Source: Opitutus sp. GAS368
Lineage (GTDB): Bacteria; Verrucomicrobiota; Verrucomicrobiia; Opitutales; Opitutaceae
Length of the DNA: 64,000 nt
Assembly (NCBI RefSeq): GCF_900104925.1
Contig: NZ_LT629735.1
Coordinates: 3,951,001-4,015,000 of the forward strand
Direction of reading: 5' to 3'
Shown here: positions 35,082-43,751 of the stretch, piece after piece
Layout: every line of letters begins with the position of its first letter
Position numbering within the stretch: the first letter of the stretch is position 1
Made by a program: the position numbers and the translations under genes
The notes under the pieces: generated by a model
What the model was told of the DNA's origin: nothing
The model's input: the letters and a program-made list of their open reading frames with translations, nothing else
Databases searched by the model: none

Positions 35082-36128
35082 ATGAACCCTCCAGCCCCTG
35101 CCCTGAAACCCCTGCCGCGTCACTGCACCTTCCCCGAAGCCGAATGGCGCGCTCTGGCACGACATTGGTATCCGGTAGCCTACAGTGACGAGGTGACGGA
35201 CAAACCGCTTGCGCGCACCCTGCTCGACCAGCCGCTCATTCTCTACCGCACGACCAACCGGCAGGTCGTCGTCGCCCACGATCTCTGCATCCACCGCGGC
35301 GTGCCGTTGCGGCTCGGCTGGCAGGAAGGCGACGAGCTCGTCTGCGCCTACCACGGTTTCCGCTACGGTGCCGACGGACGCTGCACGCGGATCCCCGCCC
35401 AACCCGACCTGCCCGTGCCGAAAAAGCTCTGCCTCGAGACCTATGCTTCCGTCGAGCGCTACGGCCTGATCTGGGCCTGCCTCGCCTCCGATCCCGCCCG
35501 GCCGGCCGTGATTCCCGACTGGCCGGAGCTGGAGGATCCTGCGTTCAAGATGATGCACGACCCGCCGCCCGAGTGGGACGTGACGGCCGGCCGACAGCTG
35601 GAAAACTTCATCGATGTCGGCCATTTTTCCTGGATCCACACCGGCACCTTTGGCAACCGCGGGCAGCCCGTGGTGGCGCCCTACGAGGTTGTCCGCACGC
35701 CGCACGGCTTCCACGTCGAGTATCCCTACGAGGCGGCCAACCCCGCGGCCTCGGCGCTGGGCGCCTCGCCCACCATCCGGCGCTGGATGACCTACGACCT
35801 CCACCTGCCGCTGGCCTGCCGGCTGGCGGTGGACTACGGCGGGGGCCGCCGGCATCTCATTTTCGACGCGCCCACCCCGGTGTCGCGGCGCCGCACCCGC
35901 ATCTTTTTCTTCATTGCGCGAAACTTCGACCATCACGTGCCCGCCCGGCAGCTGCTCGACTGGGAGAACGCCATCCTCGCGGAGGACAAGCCGATCGTCG
36001 AGAGCCAGCGACCCGAGGAACTGCCGGTGGACCTGAGCGAGGAGTTCCACATCCGCTCCGACCGGTTTGCCACGCAGTTCCGCTCGGCCATGAAGGCGCT
36101 GGAGCTGGGGGCCCATTATTCCGCGTGA
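35082..36128 (+). CDS. Rieske oxygenase, alpha-subunit type
   Basis: A 348-residue Rieske non-heme iron oxygenase. The [2Fe-2S] ligands are CIHRG (Cys69, His71) and CAYHGFRY (Cys88, His91). The mononuclear iron site is in NFIDVGHFSWIHTGTF (Asp178, His181, His186). Size and layout match the vanillate-demethylase/HpxD-like group rather than two-subunit ring dioxygenases. HpxD-type enzymes oxidise purines in Klebsiella; together with the overlapping NCS2 permease (GTGA overlap) this favours a nucleobase or similar ring as substrate, which is inference. No reductase is adjacent. Confidence 0.9.
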   Translation: MNPPAPALKPLPRHCTFPEAEWRALARHWYPVAYSDEVTDKPLARTLLDQPLILYRTTNRQVVVAHDLCIHRGVPLRLGWQEGDELVCAYHGFRYGADGRCTRIPAQPDLPVPKKLCLETYASVERYGLIWACLASDPARPAVIPDWPELEDPAFKMMHDPPPEWDVTAGRQLENFIDVGHFSWIHTGTFGNRGQPVVAPYEVVRTPHGFHVEYPYEAANPAASALGASPTIRRWMTYDLHLPLACRLAVDYGGGRRHLIFDAPTPVSRRRTRIFFFIARNFDHHVPARQLLDWENAILAEDKPIVESQRPEELPVDLSEEFHIRSDRFATQFRSAMKALELGAHYSA

Positions 36129-37699
36129 AAGCCTTCGTCAAAGGCGACCTCGACGGGTTCTTCGCCCTCGCGCTCGACAACCTCATCAACCTGCTCCTCA
36201 TCTCGAGCTTCTGCCTCGGGGTGCTGAAGTTCTCGGCGGCCGTCTTCTACGACCACATCCTGCCGGCCGCGGCGGTCTCGCTGCTCGTCGGCAACCTGTT
36301 CTATGCGCGGCAGGCGCGGGTCCTCGCCCGGCGCGAACAGCGGGACGATGTCTGCGCGCTGCCCTACGGCATCAGCCTGTTCACCGTGCTCGCCTACTCG
36401 CTGCTCGTCATGCTACCCGCGCAGCAGGCCGCGCTGGCGCGCGGGCTCGCCAAGCCCGCCGCCGACCTCGAGGCCTGGCGGGCCGGCATCGCCGCCTGCC
36501 TCGCGTCCGGCGTCATCGAGCTCCTGGGCGGCCTGTGGGTGGACAAATTGCGGCGGCACATCCCGCGGGCCGCGCTGCTGGCCACCCCGGCCATGGTCGG
36601 CCTGCTGTTCATCTCCGGTGACTTCTTCTTCAAGTGCATCGCCTATCCGGACATCGGCTTCGTGACCCTCGGGCTGATCTGCGCGATCTATTACGGCCGG
36701 ATGAAGCTCAAGGGCGGCGTGCCGGCGTCGCTGCTGGTGATCGTGCTCGGCACGCTGATCGCGTGGCTGTGGCACCGGCAGGGGGCCTCCGAGGCGCCCC
36801 TCGTGCCCGTCGGCCGGCTGGCCGCCGAGCATGTCGGCTTTCATTTTCCCGTGCCGGTGATCGGTGATCTTGCGGCCTCGTTGCGCTACATCGTGCCCTA
36901 TCTCGCCGTGAGCCTGCCGATGGGGCTGCTCGGCCTCGTCGGCTCGTTGCAATGCCTGGAATCGGCCGAGGCGGCCGGGGACCGGTTCGCCGGGCGCCCG
37001 GCGCTCGTGATGAACGGCCTGGGCACGCTGGCCGCCGCCCTGTGCGGTTCGCCCTACCCCACGACGCTTTATTACGGACACCCCGGCTGGAAGGCCATCG
37101 GGGCGCGGGCGGGCTATTCCACCCTCAACGCCGCGTTTTTCACGCTCGTGCTGCTGACCGGCACCTTCAGCTACATCGCCTACGCGGTGCCCGTCGAGGC
37201 CGGCATGGCGATCCTGGTGTGGATCGGCGCGACGATGTTCATCCAGGCGTTTTCCTCCGTGTCGGTGAAGCACTACCCCGCCGTGGCGATCGGGATGCTG
37301 CCGCCGGTGGCGGGATTCGCCGCGTTGGTCACCCGCCACGCCCTGGCGGGCGCCGGCGTCCCCTTCTCTTCCGAGCTGCTCGGCCGGATCTCGGAAACCC
37401 GGAACTATGCGCTGCGCGGGGTCTTCGCCGGCGATGCCGGCTACATCTTCATGTCCATCCTCTGGGCCGGGGCGGTCGTGGAAATGACCGAGCGGCGCTT
37501 CACCCGCGCCGCGCTGTGGCTGGTCGTCGCGGCGATCTTCTCCGCGCTCGGTTTCATGCACGCCACGATCATCACCCCGTTCGACGTGATCGGCGCCGTG
37601 CAGCCGGCGTGGCCCTGGGTGGCCGGCTACCTGGCCATGGCGGCGGTGCTCGCGGCGATGCCGTTGATCGCCCGGCCCACCGACGGCCCGATGCTTTGA
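36125..37699 (+). CDS. NCS2-type nucleobase permease
   Basis: A 524-residue membrane protein with about 12-14 spans, of the xanthine/uracil/vitamin C permease superfamily. It carries LPYGISLFTVLAYSLLVMLP near the N-terminus, a mid-protein acidic patch LQCLESAEAAGDRFAGRPAL, and CGSPYPTTLYYGHPGWKAIG, where AzgA-like carriers have their substrate-proximal loop. The GTG start overlaps the Rieske stop (GTGA), and the second Rieske gene begins 6 bases after its stop, so all three form one operon. Confidence 0.85.
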   Translation: MKAFVKGDLDGFFALALDNLINLLLISSFCLGVLKFSAAVFYDHILPAAAVSLLVGNLFYARQARVLARREQRDDVCALPYGISLFTVLAYSLLVMLPAQQAALARGLAKPAADLEAWRAGIAACLASGVIELLGGLWVDKLRRHIPRAALLATPAMVGLLFISGDFFFKCIAYPDIGFVTLGLICAIYYGRMKLKGGVPASLLVIVLGTLIAWLWHRQGASEAPLVPVGRLAAEHVGFHFPVPVIGDLAASLRYIVPYLAVSLPMGLLGLVGSLQCLESAEAAGDRFAGRPALVMNGLGTLAAALCGSPYPTTLYYGHPGWKAIGARAGYSTLNAAFFTLVLLTGTFSYIAYAVPVEAGMAILVWIGATMFIQAFSSVSVKHYPAVAIGMLPPVAGFAALVTRHALAGAGVPFSSELLGRISETRNYALRGVFAGDAGYIFMSILWAGAVVEMTERRFTRAALWLVVAAIFSALGFMHATIITPFDVIGAVQPAWPWVAGYLAMAAVLAAMPLIARPTDGPML

Positions 37700-37705
37700 A
37701 AACCC

Positions 37706-38716
37706 ATGCCCACGCCGCCCCGTAACTGCACTTTTCCCGTCACCGACTGGGCGGTGCTGGCCGCGTGCTGGCACCCGGTGGCGCTGTCCGCCGGCGTGAC
37801 CGCCGACGCGCCGTTCGCCGCGCGGTTGCTCGACCAGGACCTTGTGCTTTACCGGACGCCCGCCGGCCTCACCGTCGCGGCAGACCTCTGCGCGCACCGC
37901 GGCTCGCCGCTCAGCCTCGGTTGCATGCGGGACGGCGCCATCGCCTGCGCCTACCACGGCTACCGCTACGATGGCGCCGGCCGCTGCACGCTGGTCCCCG
38001 CGCATCCCCGGGCGCCGATTCCGGGCAAACTCGCCCTCAAGGTGTTCCCGGCCGTCGAACGCTTCGGTCTCATCTGGGTGAGTCTGGACCCGGCGGCCAA
38101 GGCGGAAAACCTGCCGGCTTTCCCGGAGCACGCGGACCCGGCCTTTCAAATCGTGCACCTGCCGCCGTTCGATTGGGCCGCGTCCGCCGGCCGCCAGGTG
38201 GAGAGCTTCTGCGACGTCGCTCATTTCACCTTCGTGCATCCGACGACCTTTGCCGCCAGCGACCCGGCGGTGCCCCGCTACGAAGTCGAGGCCACGCCCA
38301 ACGGAGTGCGCGCCGATTTCGCCAGCCGCATCGGCAACGTCAGCGATCCCGCCGCCGCGCAACAGACGTGGCGTCGCGTCTATCAGCTGCACCTTCCCTT
38401 CACGGCGCACCTGTCGATAGATTTTCCCGCCGGTGGCCGGCTGGTGGTCTTCAACGCCGCCTGTCCGGTCTCGGCGCGCCGCACCCGGGTGTTCGCCGTG
38501 GCGGCGCGCAACTTCGACCGGGACCAGCCGGTCGCGGACCTGATCGCGTTCCAACAGAAGGTCTACGCCGAGGACCAACGCATCGTCGAACGGCAGAACC
38601 CCGAGGACCTGCCCATTGACCTCAGCGAAGAGGTGCACGTGAAGGCCGACCGCACTTCCGTGGAATACCGCCGGCAGCTTGGGCGCCTGGGCCTCGGGCG
38701 CGACTTCACCGCCTGA
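37706..38716 (+). CDS. second Rieske oxygenase, alpha-subunit type
   Basis: 336 residues, a paralogue of the 35082 gene with the same pattern. CAHRG (Cys62, His64) and CAYHGYRY (Cys81, His84) bind the cluster; SFCDVAHFTFVHPTTF supplies Asp170, His173 and His178 for the mononuclear iron. Both end in the same E-D-L-P-(V/I)-D-L-S-E-E segment. Two Rieske enzymes around one permease suggest successive oxidations of one imported compound or a hetero-oligomer. A ferredoxin/reductase partner must be elsewhere. Confidence 0.9.
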   Translation: MPTPPRNCTFPVTDWAVLAACWHPVALSAGVTADAPFAARLLDQDLVLYRTPAGLTVAADLCAHRGSPLSLGCMRDGAIACAYHGYRYDGAGRCTLVPAHPRAPIPGKLALKVFPAVERFGLIWVSLDPAAKAENLPAFPEHADPAFQIVHLPPFDWAASAGRQVESFCDVAHFTFVHPTTFAASDPAVPRYEVEATPNGVRADFASRIGNVSDPAAAQQTWRRVYQLHLPFTAHLSIDFPAGGRLVVFNAACPVSARRTRVFAVAARNFDRDQPVADLIAFQQKVYAEDQRIVERQNPEDLPIDLSEEVHVKADRTSVEYRRQLGRLGLGRDFTA

Positions 38717-38731
38717 GCCATCGGCCGGAAA

Positions 38732-40078
38732 TCAGTCGGCCGCCGCAATTTTGGCCGGCCAGACGAGCGTGAGCAGCAGCGCCGTCAATCCGCCGGCGGA
38801 AATGCCCGATTCCAGCAAAGCCTGCAGCCAGCCGGGCAGGCTGGCCAGCAGCCCCGGCTGCGTCGGCAGGCCGAGGCCCATGCCGAGCGACACGGCCACG
38901 ATCACGCCTTCGCGCTGGCCGAGTCCGGCGGTGAGCAGCAGCCGCACGCCCGCCACGGCGACGAGCCCGAACATCAGCAGCGCCAGTCCGCCGAGCACCG
39001 GCGGCGGCAGGACGGTAACCCAGCGGCCCACCGCAGGAAACAGGCCTAGCAGCGCCAGGATGACGGCCATCACATAGCCGACCCGACGGCTCGCCACGCC
39101 GGTGATCTGGATGACGCCGTTGTTCTGCGCGTAGGTGGCGCTGGGAAAACCGCCGAACAGGGCGGCGACCGTGCTCGTGATGCCGTCGGCCAGAACGCCG
39201 CCCGACAAACGCCGCCAGTGGGCCTCCCCTTCCGTCGGCAGGCCGGACAGCTGCGACGTGGCGGCGATGTCGCCCATGGCCTCCAGCAATGAGACGAGGT
39301 AGATGAACGCGAACGGCGGCACGAATTTCCAATCGAAGGCAAAGCCGTGCGGCAGCAATTGGGGCCGGGTGAACCAGCCGCCGGCGCCCGGCTCCGGGGC
39401 ATGCAGCCCGCCGGCCAATCCGCACACGATGCAGCCGGCAAGCACGCCCAAGGCCGCGCCGGCGATCCGGGCCCAGGCCCGGCCCGTGGCTTGGGCGCCG
39501 ACAATCACGGCGATGACCACGCCGCCCACCATCAGGCCGAGCCACGGCGGGGCATCCGGGCGCAGCGGCGCGGCCAGGCCGTAGAAGGCCGTCGGGATCA
39601 GCGAGGTGCCGATGAGGAGCACGACGACGCCCGAGACGAGCGGCGTGAAGACCTTGCGCAACCGGGAAATGAACGGGGCCAGCACGATCAGCAACGGTGC
39701 CGTGACGCACGACAGGCCCAGCATGAGTGCGAGCCCGCCCGCCTGTCCGGCCTGGGTCAGCGGCTGCAGGAAGGCGAAACTCGTTCCCGTGACACTCAAC
39801 AGCCCGGAGCCGACGGGACCGCGCTGGCGGCATTGCAGCCACGTGCCGAAGGCCGACGCCAGCAAGGCGATGCTGACCAGGTAGGCCGTGTCGGCCTGGG
39901 AAAACTTGAGCACCCCAGAGAGGATGAGCGGCGGCGTGATGGTGCCCACGACCATGGCCGAGACGTGCTGCACGCCGACGAGCACCGCCGGGCCCAGCGG
40001 GATGTGCTCCTCCAGGCTGTAAACGATCGCGCTGGCCGGGGATTTATCCGGCGTGACCGGCGGGGGCAGGACTTCCAT
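38732..40078 (-). CDS. uracil/xanthine permease, NCS2 family
   Basis: A 448-residue carrier of the UraA/XanQ group with about 14 spans. The TM1 motif GVQHVSAMVVGTITPPLILS, TM3 SVTGTSFAF, TM8 FAFIYLVSLLEAMGDIAAT (with the key glutamate), and the NCS2 signature NNGVIQITGVASRRVGY in TM10 are all present. It would be a proton-symporter for xanthine, urate or uracil. It converges on the second Rieske gene, 15 bases away. Confidence 0.92.
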   Translation of the reverse strand: MEVLPPPVTPDKSPASAIVYSLEEHIPLGPAVLVGVQHVSAMVVGTITPPLILSGVLKFSQADTAYLVSIALLASAFGTWLQCRQRGPVGSGLLSVTGTSFAFLQPLTQAGQAGGLALMLGLSCVTAPLLIVLAPFISRLRKVFTPLVSGVVVLLIGTSLIPTAFYGLAAPLRPDAPPWLGLMVGGVVIAVIVGAQATGRAWARIAGAALGVLAGCIVCGLAGGLHAPEPGAGGWFTRPQLLPHGFAFDWKFVPPFAFIYLVSLLEAMGDIAATSQLSGLPTEGEAHWRRLSGGVLADGITSTVAALFGGFPSATYAQNNGVIQITGVASRRVGYVMAVILALLGLFPAVGRWVTVLPPPVLGGLALLMFGLVAVAGVRLLLTAGLGQREGVIVAVSLGMGLGLPTQPGLLASLPGWLQALLESGISAGGLTALLLTLVWPAKIAAAD

Positions 40079-40117
40079 GGTGGCTAGAGGTTAGCAGGGG
40101 CCGGGCCAGTTGTTTGC

Positions 40118-40171
40118 TGTAGGGGCGCTGCTCGTCGGCGCCCGCGGGCGTCATCAGGCGCCGCCCCTACA
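40118..40171. repeat. REP pair (GTAGGGGCG family)
   Basis: TGTAGGGGCGCTGCTCGTCG opens at 40118 and the inverse ends GGCGCCGCCCCTACA at 40171-40172. It lies between the SAM hydrolase stop and the permease start, which share a strand. Confidence 0.85.
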
Positions 40172-40179
40172 AGATAGTG

Positions 40180-41097
40180 CTACGGCGCGCGCTCGATGCG
40201 GGCGGTCCAGCCGCCGCCGGAGGACAGGCCGTGCGTGGCGGAGAAGCTGCCTTGGTTGAGCGCAAAGGCGACGTTCAGCAGGCTGTTCAGGTAGAGCAGC
40301 GGCGTGCCCTCAGGCACGTCGCCGAAGGTTCGGGCATAGGGAATGACGCCCCGGTAGGCTTCCTTGCCGTCGTGGAGGATCGTGACCGTGAACTTGTCGC
40401 CGAACGCCGGCTTCAGCTCGTTGAAGAGCGTATCGGGGATGTTGGTCCAGACATTGCCGTAGTGGAAATCGACCATCGGAATGGTCCCGCGCAACACACC
40501 TTTCTCCAGCGCCGGTTTCTCATAGGGCAGGCTGACCACCTTGGGCTCGAGCAACGGCCCGACCTGCTCGAAGGTGATCGTGCCGGAGGCCAGACGGGCC
40601 CCGGTGAAGGCGTAGATATCGCGACCATGGAAGGTGTAGCTTTTCTCCGAGCCGGGGCGGCGGTTCACCTTCTCGTCAATCCGCCGCACGGCCGCGATGC
40701 CCATTTCCTCGGCGACGAGCGTCCACGTGCCGTTGTCCGGACCGACGAAATAATGCCCGGTCTTGGTCTGGAGGACAATGGAGGCCCGTTCGGTGCCGAC
40801 ACCGGGATCGATCACCGAGACAAAGACGGTGCCGGCCGGCCAGTAAGGGGCGGTCTGCTTGAGGCGGTAGGCGCCCTCCCAGATGTCGTAGGGCGTGTTC
40901 TCCTGGCTGAGGTCGAAGATGGCCAGGTGCGGATCAACCCCGAAGGCCACGCCCTTCATGGCGGCGACCGCGCCGTCCTTGGTGCCGAAGTCGGTCTGGA
41001 TGACGAGGGCCCTTGGCTCCGGCCCGGAGCCACGAGTAAGAGTGAAAGTGAGAGGGAAAAGGACGAGCAGCGTGCCAAGGAGGAAGCGAGACTTCAT
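40180..41097 (-). CDS. exported S-adenosylmethionine hydroxide adenosyltransferase (DUF62)
   Basis: The SAM_HAT family hydrolyses SAM to adenosine and methionine. The 305-residue protein has LVIQTDFGTKDGAVAAMKG, the pair VFVSVIDPGVGTERASIVLQ and HYFVGPDNGTWTLV, and the C-terminal beta domain (HYGNVWTNIP). Unusually it begins with a signal peptide (MKSRFLLGTLLVLFPLTFTL), so it should act outside the cytoplasm. That location fits a neighbourhood of exported adenosine- and nucleoside-processing enzymes. ATG 41097 chosen; the longer frame is translated repeat. Confidence 0.88.
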   Translation of the reverse strand: MKSRFLLGTLLVLFPLTFTLTRGSGPEPRALVIQTDFGTKDGAVAAMKGVAFGVDPHLAIFDLSQENTPYDIWEGAYRLKQTAPYWPAGTVFVSVIDPGVGTERASIVLQTKTGHYFVGPDNGTWTLVAEEMGIAAVRRIDEKVNRRPGSEKSYTFHGRDIYAFTGARLASGTITFEQVGPLLEPKVVSLPYEKPALEKGVLRGTIPMVDFHYGNVWTNIPDTLFNELKPAFGDKFTVTILHDGKEAYRGVIPYARTFGDVPEGTPLLYLNSLLNVAFALNQGSFSATHGLSSGGGWTARIERAP

Positions 41098-41117
41098 GGA
41101 TGGGTTCCCGGTGGGTT

Positions 41118-41190
41118 TGTCATTCTGAGCGCAGCGAAGAATCCATAGGACGTTCGTGCGCATGGATTCTTCGCTGCGCTCAGAATGACA
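41118..41190. repeat. inverted repeat, GTCATTCTGAG family, short perfect copy
   Basis: 29-bp arms (TGTCATTCTGAGCGCAGCGA... from 41118; inverse ending at 41190) are perfect inverse copies around 15 bases. Compared with 27522-27897 it is the same ends without the nuclease gene. Confidence 0.93.
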
Positions 41191-41210
41191 GGCAATCAAT
41201 TATGGCCCAG

Positions 41211-41243
41211 AAGAAAACCGCCGGGAGACAAGCTCCCGGCGGT
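41211..41243 (-). terminator. intrinsic terminator of the TonB-receptor gene
   Basis: An 11-bp perfect stem ACCGCCGGGAG / CTCCCGGCGGT with a 5-base loop lies 36 bases past the receptor stop. On the minus strand it is followed by TTTTCTT, a good U-tract. Confidence 0.8.
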
Positions 41244-41278
41244 CGTGCTTTGCTGGTTCAGGTCGAAAGGAGCCCGGC

Positions 41279-43624
41279 TCAGAAACTATACTTGGCGGTG
41301 AAGGACAAGGTCGTGCCCGCCAGCGGCAGGAGCGAGCCATTGCCGTAAACCGGATTCGGCGGCGCCCAGTTCTTCTGGTTGGTCACGTTGCCCAGGCTGA
41401 CCCGGTATTCCCATTTCTTACTGTAGTGATACCAGAAACTGGCATCGAGCTCGTATTGGGTCGGGATGACGAGGGTGCCGGCATTGTTGTTGTTGATCGG
41501 GCCGGTGATGAGCACATTGCTGGAAAGGCCCCAACCGTTGTCGAACGAGTAGGAAACCAGCGCATTGGCCGAAAGCTCCGGTAACCCGGCGGTGCGCCAG
41601 GAGGTGACGCTGCCGGGCAACTGGGCCTCATTTCCCACCAGTTCGCTGGGGCCACCGAACGGATAATCAATAAACGCCGCGCCTGCCGTGTTGGAGGTCG
41701 TGGCTTTGATGTAAGAGAACGAAACCGTCGCATAGAGGTGCTTGTCCGGTTGGTAATTCAATTCGGTCTCGAAGCCGCTCGCCTTGAATTTTTGGAGGGC
41801 GGTGCTGCTGGCCGGCTTGGCCGTGCGGGTTTGGTCGAAGTAGGCGAAGTTCAGAAACACCTTGTCGTGGTTCAGGTTGAACTTCGTGCCGACTTCAAAC
41901 ATTTCGGCCGGCTGCATGAAATTCCCCTTGTCCAAGGACGTGCCCGTGCCGTCCCAACCGGTGATGCCGCCGCCATTGCCGACCGCTCCGGAGATGTTTT
42001 TGCTATAGTTGTAGGTCACGTAGGCGCTGGAGCTCGGGGTCATCTTGTAGACCAAGCTGGCGTTATAGTTCGGATCCCAGACGCTGATGGTGCCATGGGC
42101 GTAGAAGGGGCCGAGCGGGTCCTTGACGTTGGCGCTCAGGTGGTCGTAGCGGGCCCCGGTCACGATGTTGAACTTGTCGCTTACTTTCCAGGTGGCCTGG
42201 ATGAACGGGCCGACCGTGGTGCCATGGCTGTCGTTGGTGTCGCCGTTGATCGCGCCCTGGGTAGCATAGCGCCCCGGCCAGCCGGGGACGGGCTGGCCGA
42301 CGAAGCGGCCGTAGAAGGCGGTGGCGTTGTAAACATTGATGTAGTTGGTATCCTTGGTGAGATCCCACACGTTGGCCGGCTCGAAGAAGTAGTCGTCGTA
42401 GGCCTTGGTGCGCTGGTAGCGCAGATCAAGACCCGCATTGAGGGAGACAAACGGTTTCGTGATGATGAACTCCGTCCGGTTCTCCATGAACCACGAGGGA
42501 TCGATGATCTCGGAATAGTAATACGAGCTGAGCGTGTTGCGGGCCGTGTAACTGAAGAAGGAATTGTTCACGACCTTGAAACCATCGCCGACCAGGAAGG
42601 TCTGGATGGCCTGGGCGTTGAACTCGCGCCCAGTGGAGTGGTCACCGGGTTTCAGCAGCCGGTCGTGCCGGTCAATCTGCACGGTCGGTCCAAGGGCCAG
42701 GCTGTTGGGGCCCCCGTTGACATTGACCGAATTCTGCGGGTCGGAGGGCGCACCGGGCGCGTTGTTGTTGTTGATACCGGTGATGTAGTTGCCGTTGTCG
42801 ATCAGATCCTGGGTCGGGCGGTTGAGGCCCCAATTCTCGGTATAGCGATACCAGCTGGCCGAGGCGTTGACGAACAGCTCGTATTTGTCGGTCGGCCGGA
42901 ACGTCAGCGCGCCGTAGAAGGAGTTGTTCTTGTTGTAGTAGTCATGCCAGTAGCCGTTGCTGTCCACCCCCGAGTAGCTGAAGCGGTAGGCGAGCTGCTT
43001 CGAGAGCGGGCCGCCGACGTCGATCGTCCATTCCTTCTCGCCATACGAGCCGACCGTCGCGCTGATGCTGCCCTTGAAGGCGTCAAAGAACGGGCGTTTG
43101 GTCACCAGGTCGACGTAGCCGCCGACATACATCGAGGTGCCCTGCACCGCGGTGGCGGGGCCCTTGACGATGTTGACTGACTCGACCGAGTTGAAGTCGA
43201 GCGGCAGGCCGTTGCCGTTGGAGGTGATGCGGCCGCGCACCCCGTTGATGAACAGGTCGGCGGTCTGGCCGCGGATGGACGGGTTGGAAGGCGCGCCGAA
43301 ATTCGTCGTGGTGTAGGAGCTGGAGGTCAGCTTCGTGAAGTCCAGCACACTCGAGATGTTGATGTCGCTCAGTTGCTGGGTGGAGATGATCGTGACGTTG
43401 CGCGGCACGTCGACGATGTTGTCGTCGGTGCCGAACACCGAGCTGAACGGACGCGCGGTCGGCAGGATCTGCTTGGCGGGCGCGACGCCGTTGACGCTGA
43501 GTTTCTCCAGCTCGAGCACCTCGTCAGGTGCGGTCTTGGTGTCGGTGGTTTGGGCGGACATCAGTCCAGTGGCGCAGGCGGCAAGGAGCACGGCCAGCGA
43601 CAGGCGTAGCGAGTTAGGTTTCAT
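41279..43624 (-). CDS. TonB-dependent outer-membrane receptor
   Basis: 781 residues: signal peptide (MKPNSLRLSLAVLLAACATG), N-terminal linker (DEVLELEKLSVNG), plug domain (VPRNVTIISTQQLSDINISS ... NIVKGPATAVQGTSMYVGGY), then a 22-strand barrel ending in phenylalanine (LSFTAKYSF). The plug resembles siderophore receptors, but the flanking genes are for SAM, nucleosides and bases, so a purine or nucleoside ligand is worth considering. It is divergent from the nucleoside-phosphorylase-like gene; a palindrome lies between them. Confidence 0.92.
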   Translation of the reverse strand: MKPNSLRLSLAVLLAACATGLMSAQTTDTKTAPDEVLELEKLSVNGVAPAKQILPTARPFSSVFGTDDNIVDVPRNVTIISTQQLSDINISSVLDFTKLTSSSYTTTNFGAPSNPSIRGQTADLFINGVRGRITSNGNGLPLDFNSVESVNIVKGPATAVQGTSMYVGGYVDLVTKRPFFDAFKGSISATVGSYGEKEWTIDVGGPLSKQLAYRFSYSGVDSNGYWHDYYNKNNSFYGALTFRPTDKYELFVNASASWYRYTENWGLNRPTQDLIDNGNYITGINNNNAPGAPSDPQNSVNVNGGPNSLALGPTVQIDRHDRLLKPGDHSTGREFNAQAIQTFLVGDGFKVVNNSFFSYTARNTLSSYYYSEIIDPSWFMENRTEFIITKPFVSLNAGLDLRYQRTKAYDDYFFEPANVWDLTKDTNYINVYNATAFYGRFVGQPVPGWPGRYATQGAINGDTNDSHGTTVGPFIQATWKVSDKFNIVTGARYDHLSANVKDPLGPFYAHGTISVWDPNYNASLVYKMTPSSSAYVTYNYSKNISGAVGNGGGITGWDGTGTSLDKGNFMQPAEMFEVGTKFNLNHDKVFLNFAYFDQTRTAKPASSTALQKFKASGFETELNYQPDKHLYATVSFSYIKATTSNTAGAAFIDYPFGGPSELVGNEAQLPGSVTSWRTAGLPELSANALVSYSFDNGWGLSSNVLITGPINNNNAGTLVIPTQYELDASFWYHYSKKWEYRVSLGNVTNQKNWAPPNPVYGNGSLLPLAGTTLSFTAKYSF

Positions 43625-43627
43625 GGA

Positions 43628-43680
43628 ATATGGTGTTAAGGTGGTGGCACAGGCCACGCCACCCTTAAAGCAGGCCATAT
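43628..43680. promoter_or_regulatory. composite palindrome between TonB receptor and nucleoside gene
   Basis: Outer arms ATATGG (43628) and CCATAT (43680) enclose an imperfect stem TTAAGGTGGTGGC / GCCACGCCACCCTTAA with loop ACAG. It begins 3 bases before the receptor start codon. It could be a leader hairpin covering the receptor's translation start or an operator shared with the divergent gene. No such copy was noticed elsewhere in the window, unlike the REPs. Confidence 0.45.
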
Positions 43681-43751
43681 GCCACTAGGCCAGCAGTTTG
43701 ATGACCAATAAAATTGCCAACGCGGTATGGGCTCTGCTGAATCGCCACCAC

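Noticed and set aside
36413-38638. Open frame of 741 codons opposite the Rieske/NCS2 genes
   Set aside because: Composition (Arg/Gly/His/Gln-rich without structure) is that of a shadow; the plus strand encodes intact enzymes with all metal ligands.
41098-41199. N-terminal extension of the SAM hydrolase through a repeat
   Set aside because: The extra residues (HSERSEES type) are simply the translated inverted repeat; the downstream ATG begins a signal peptide.
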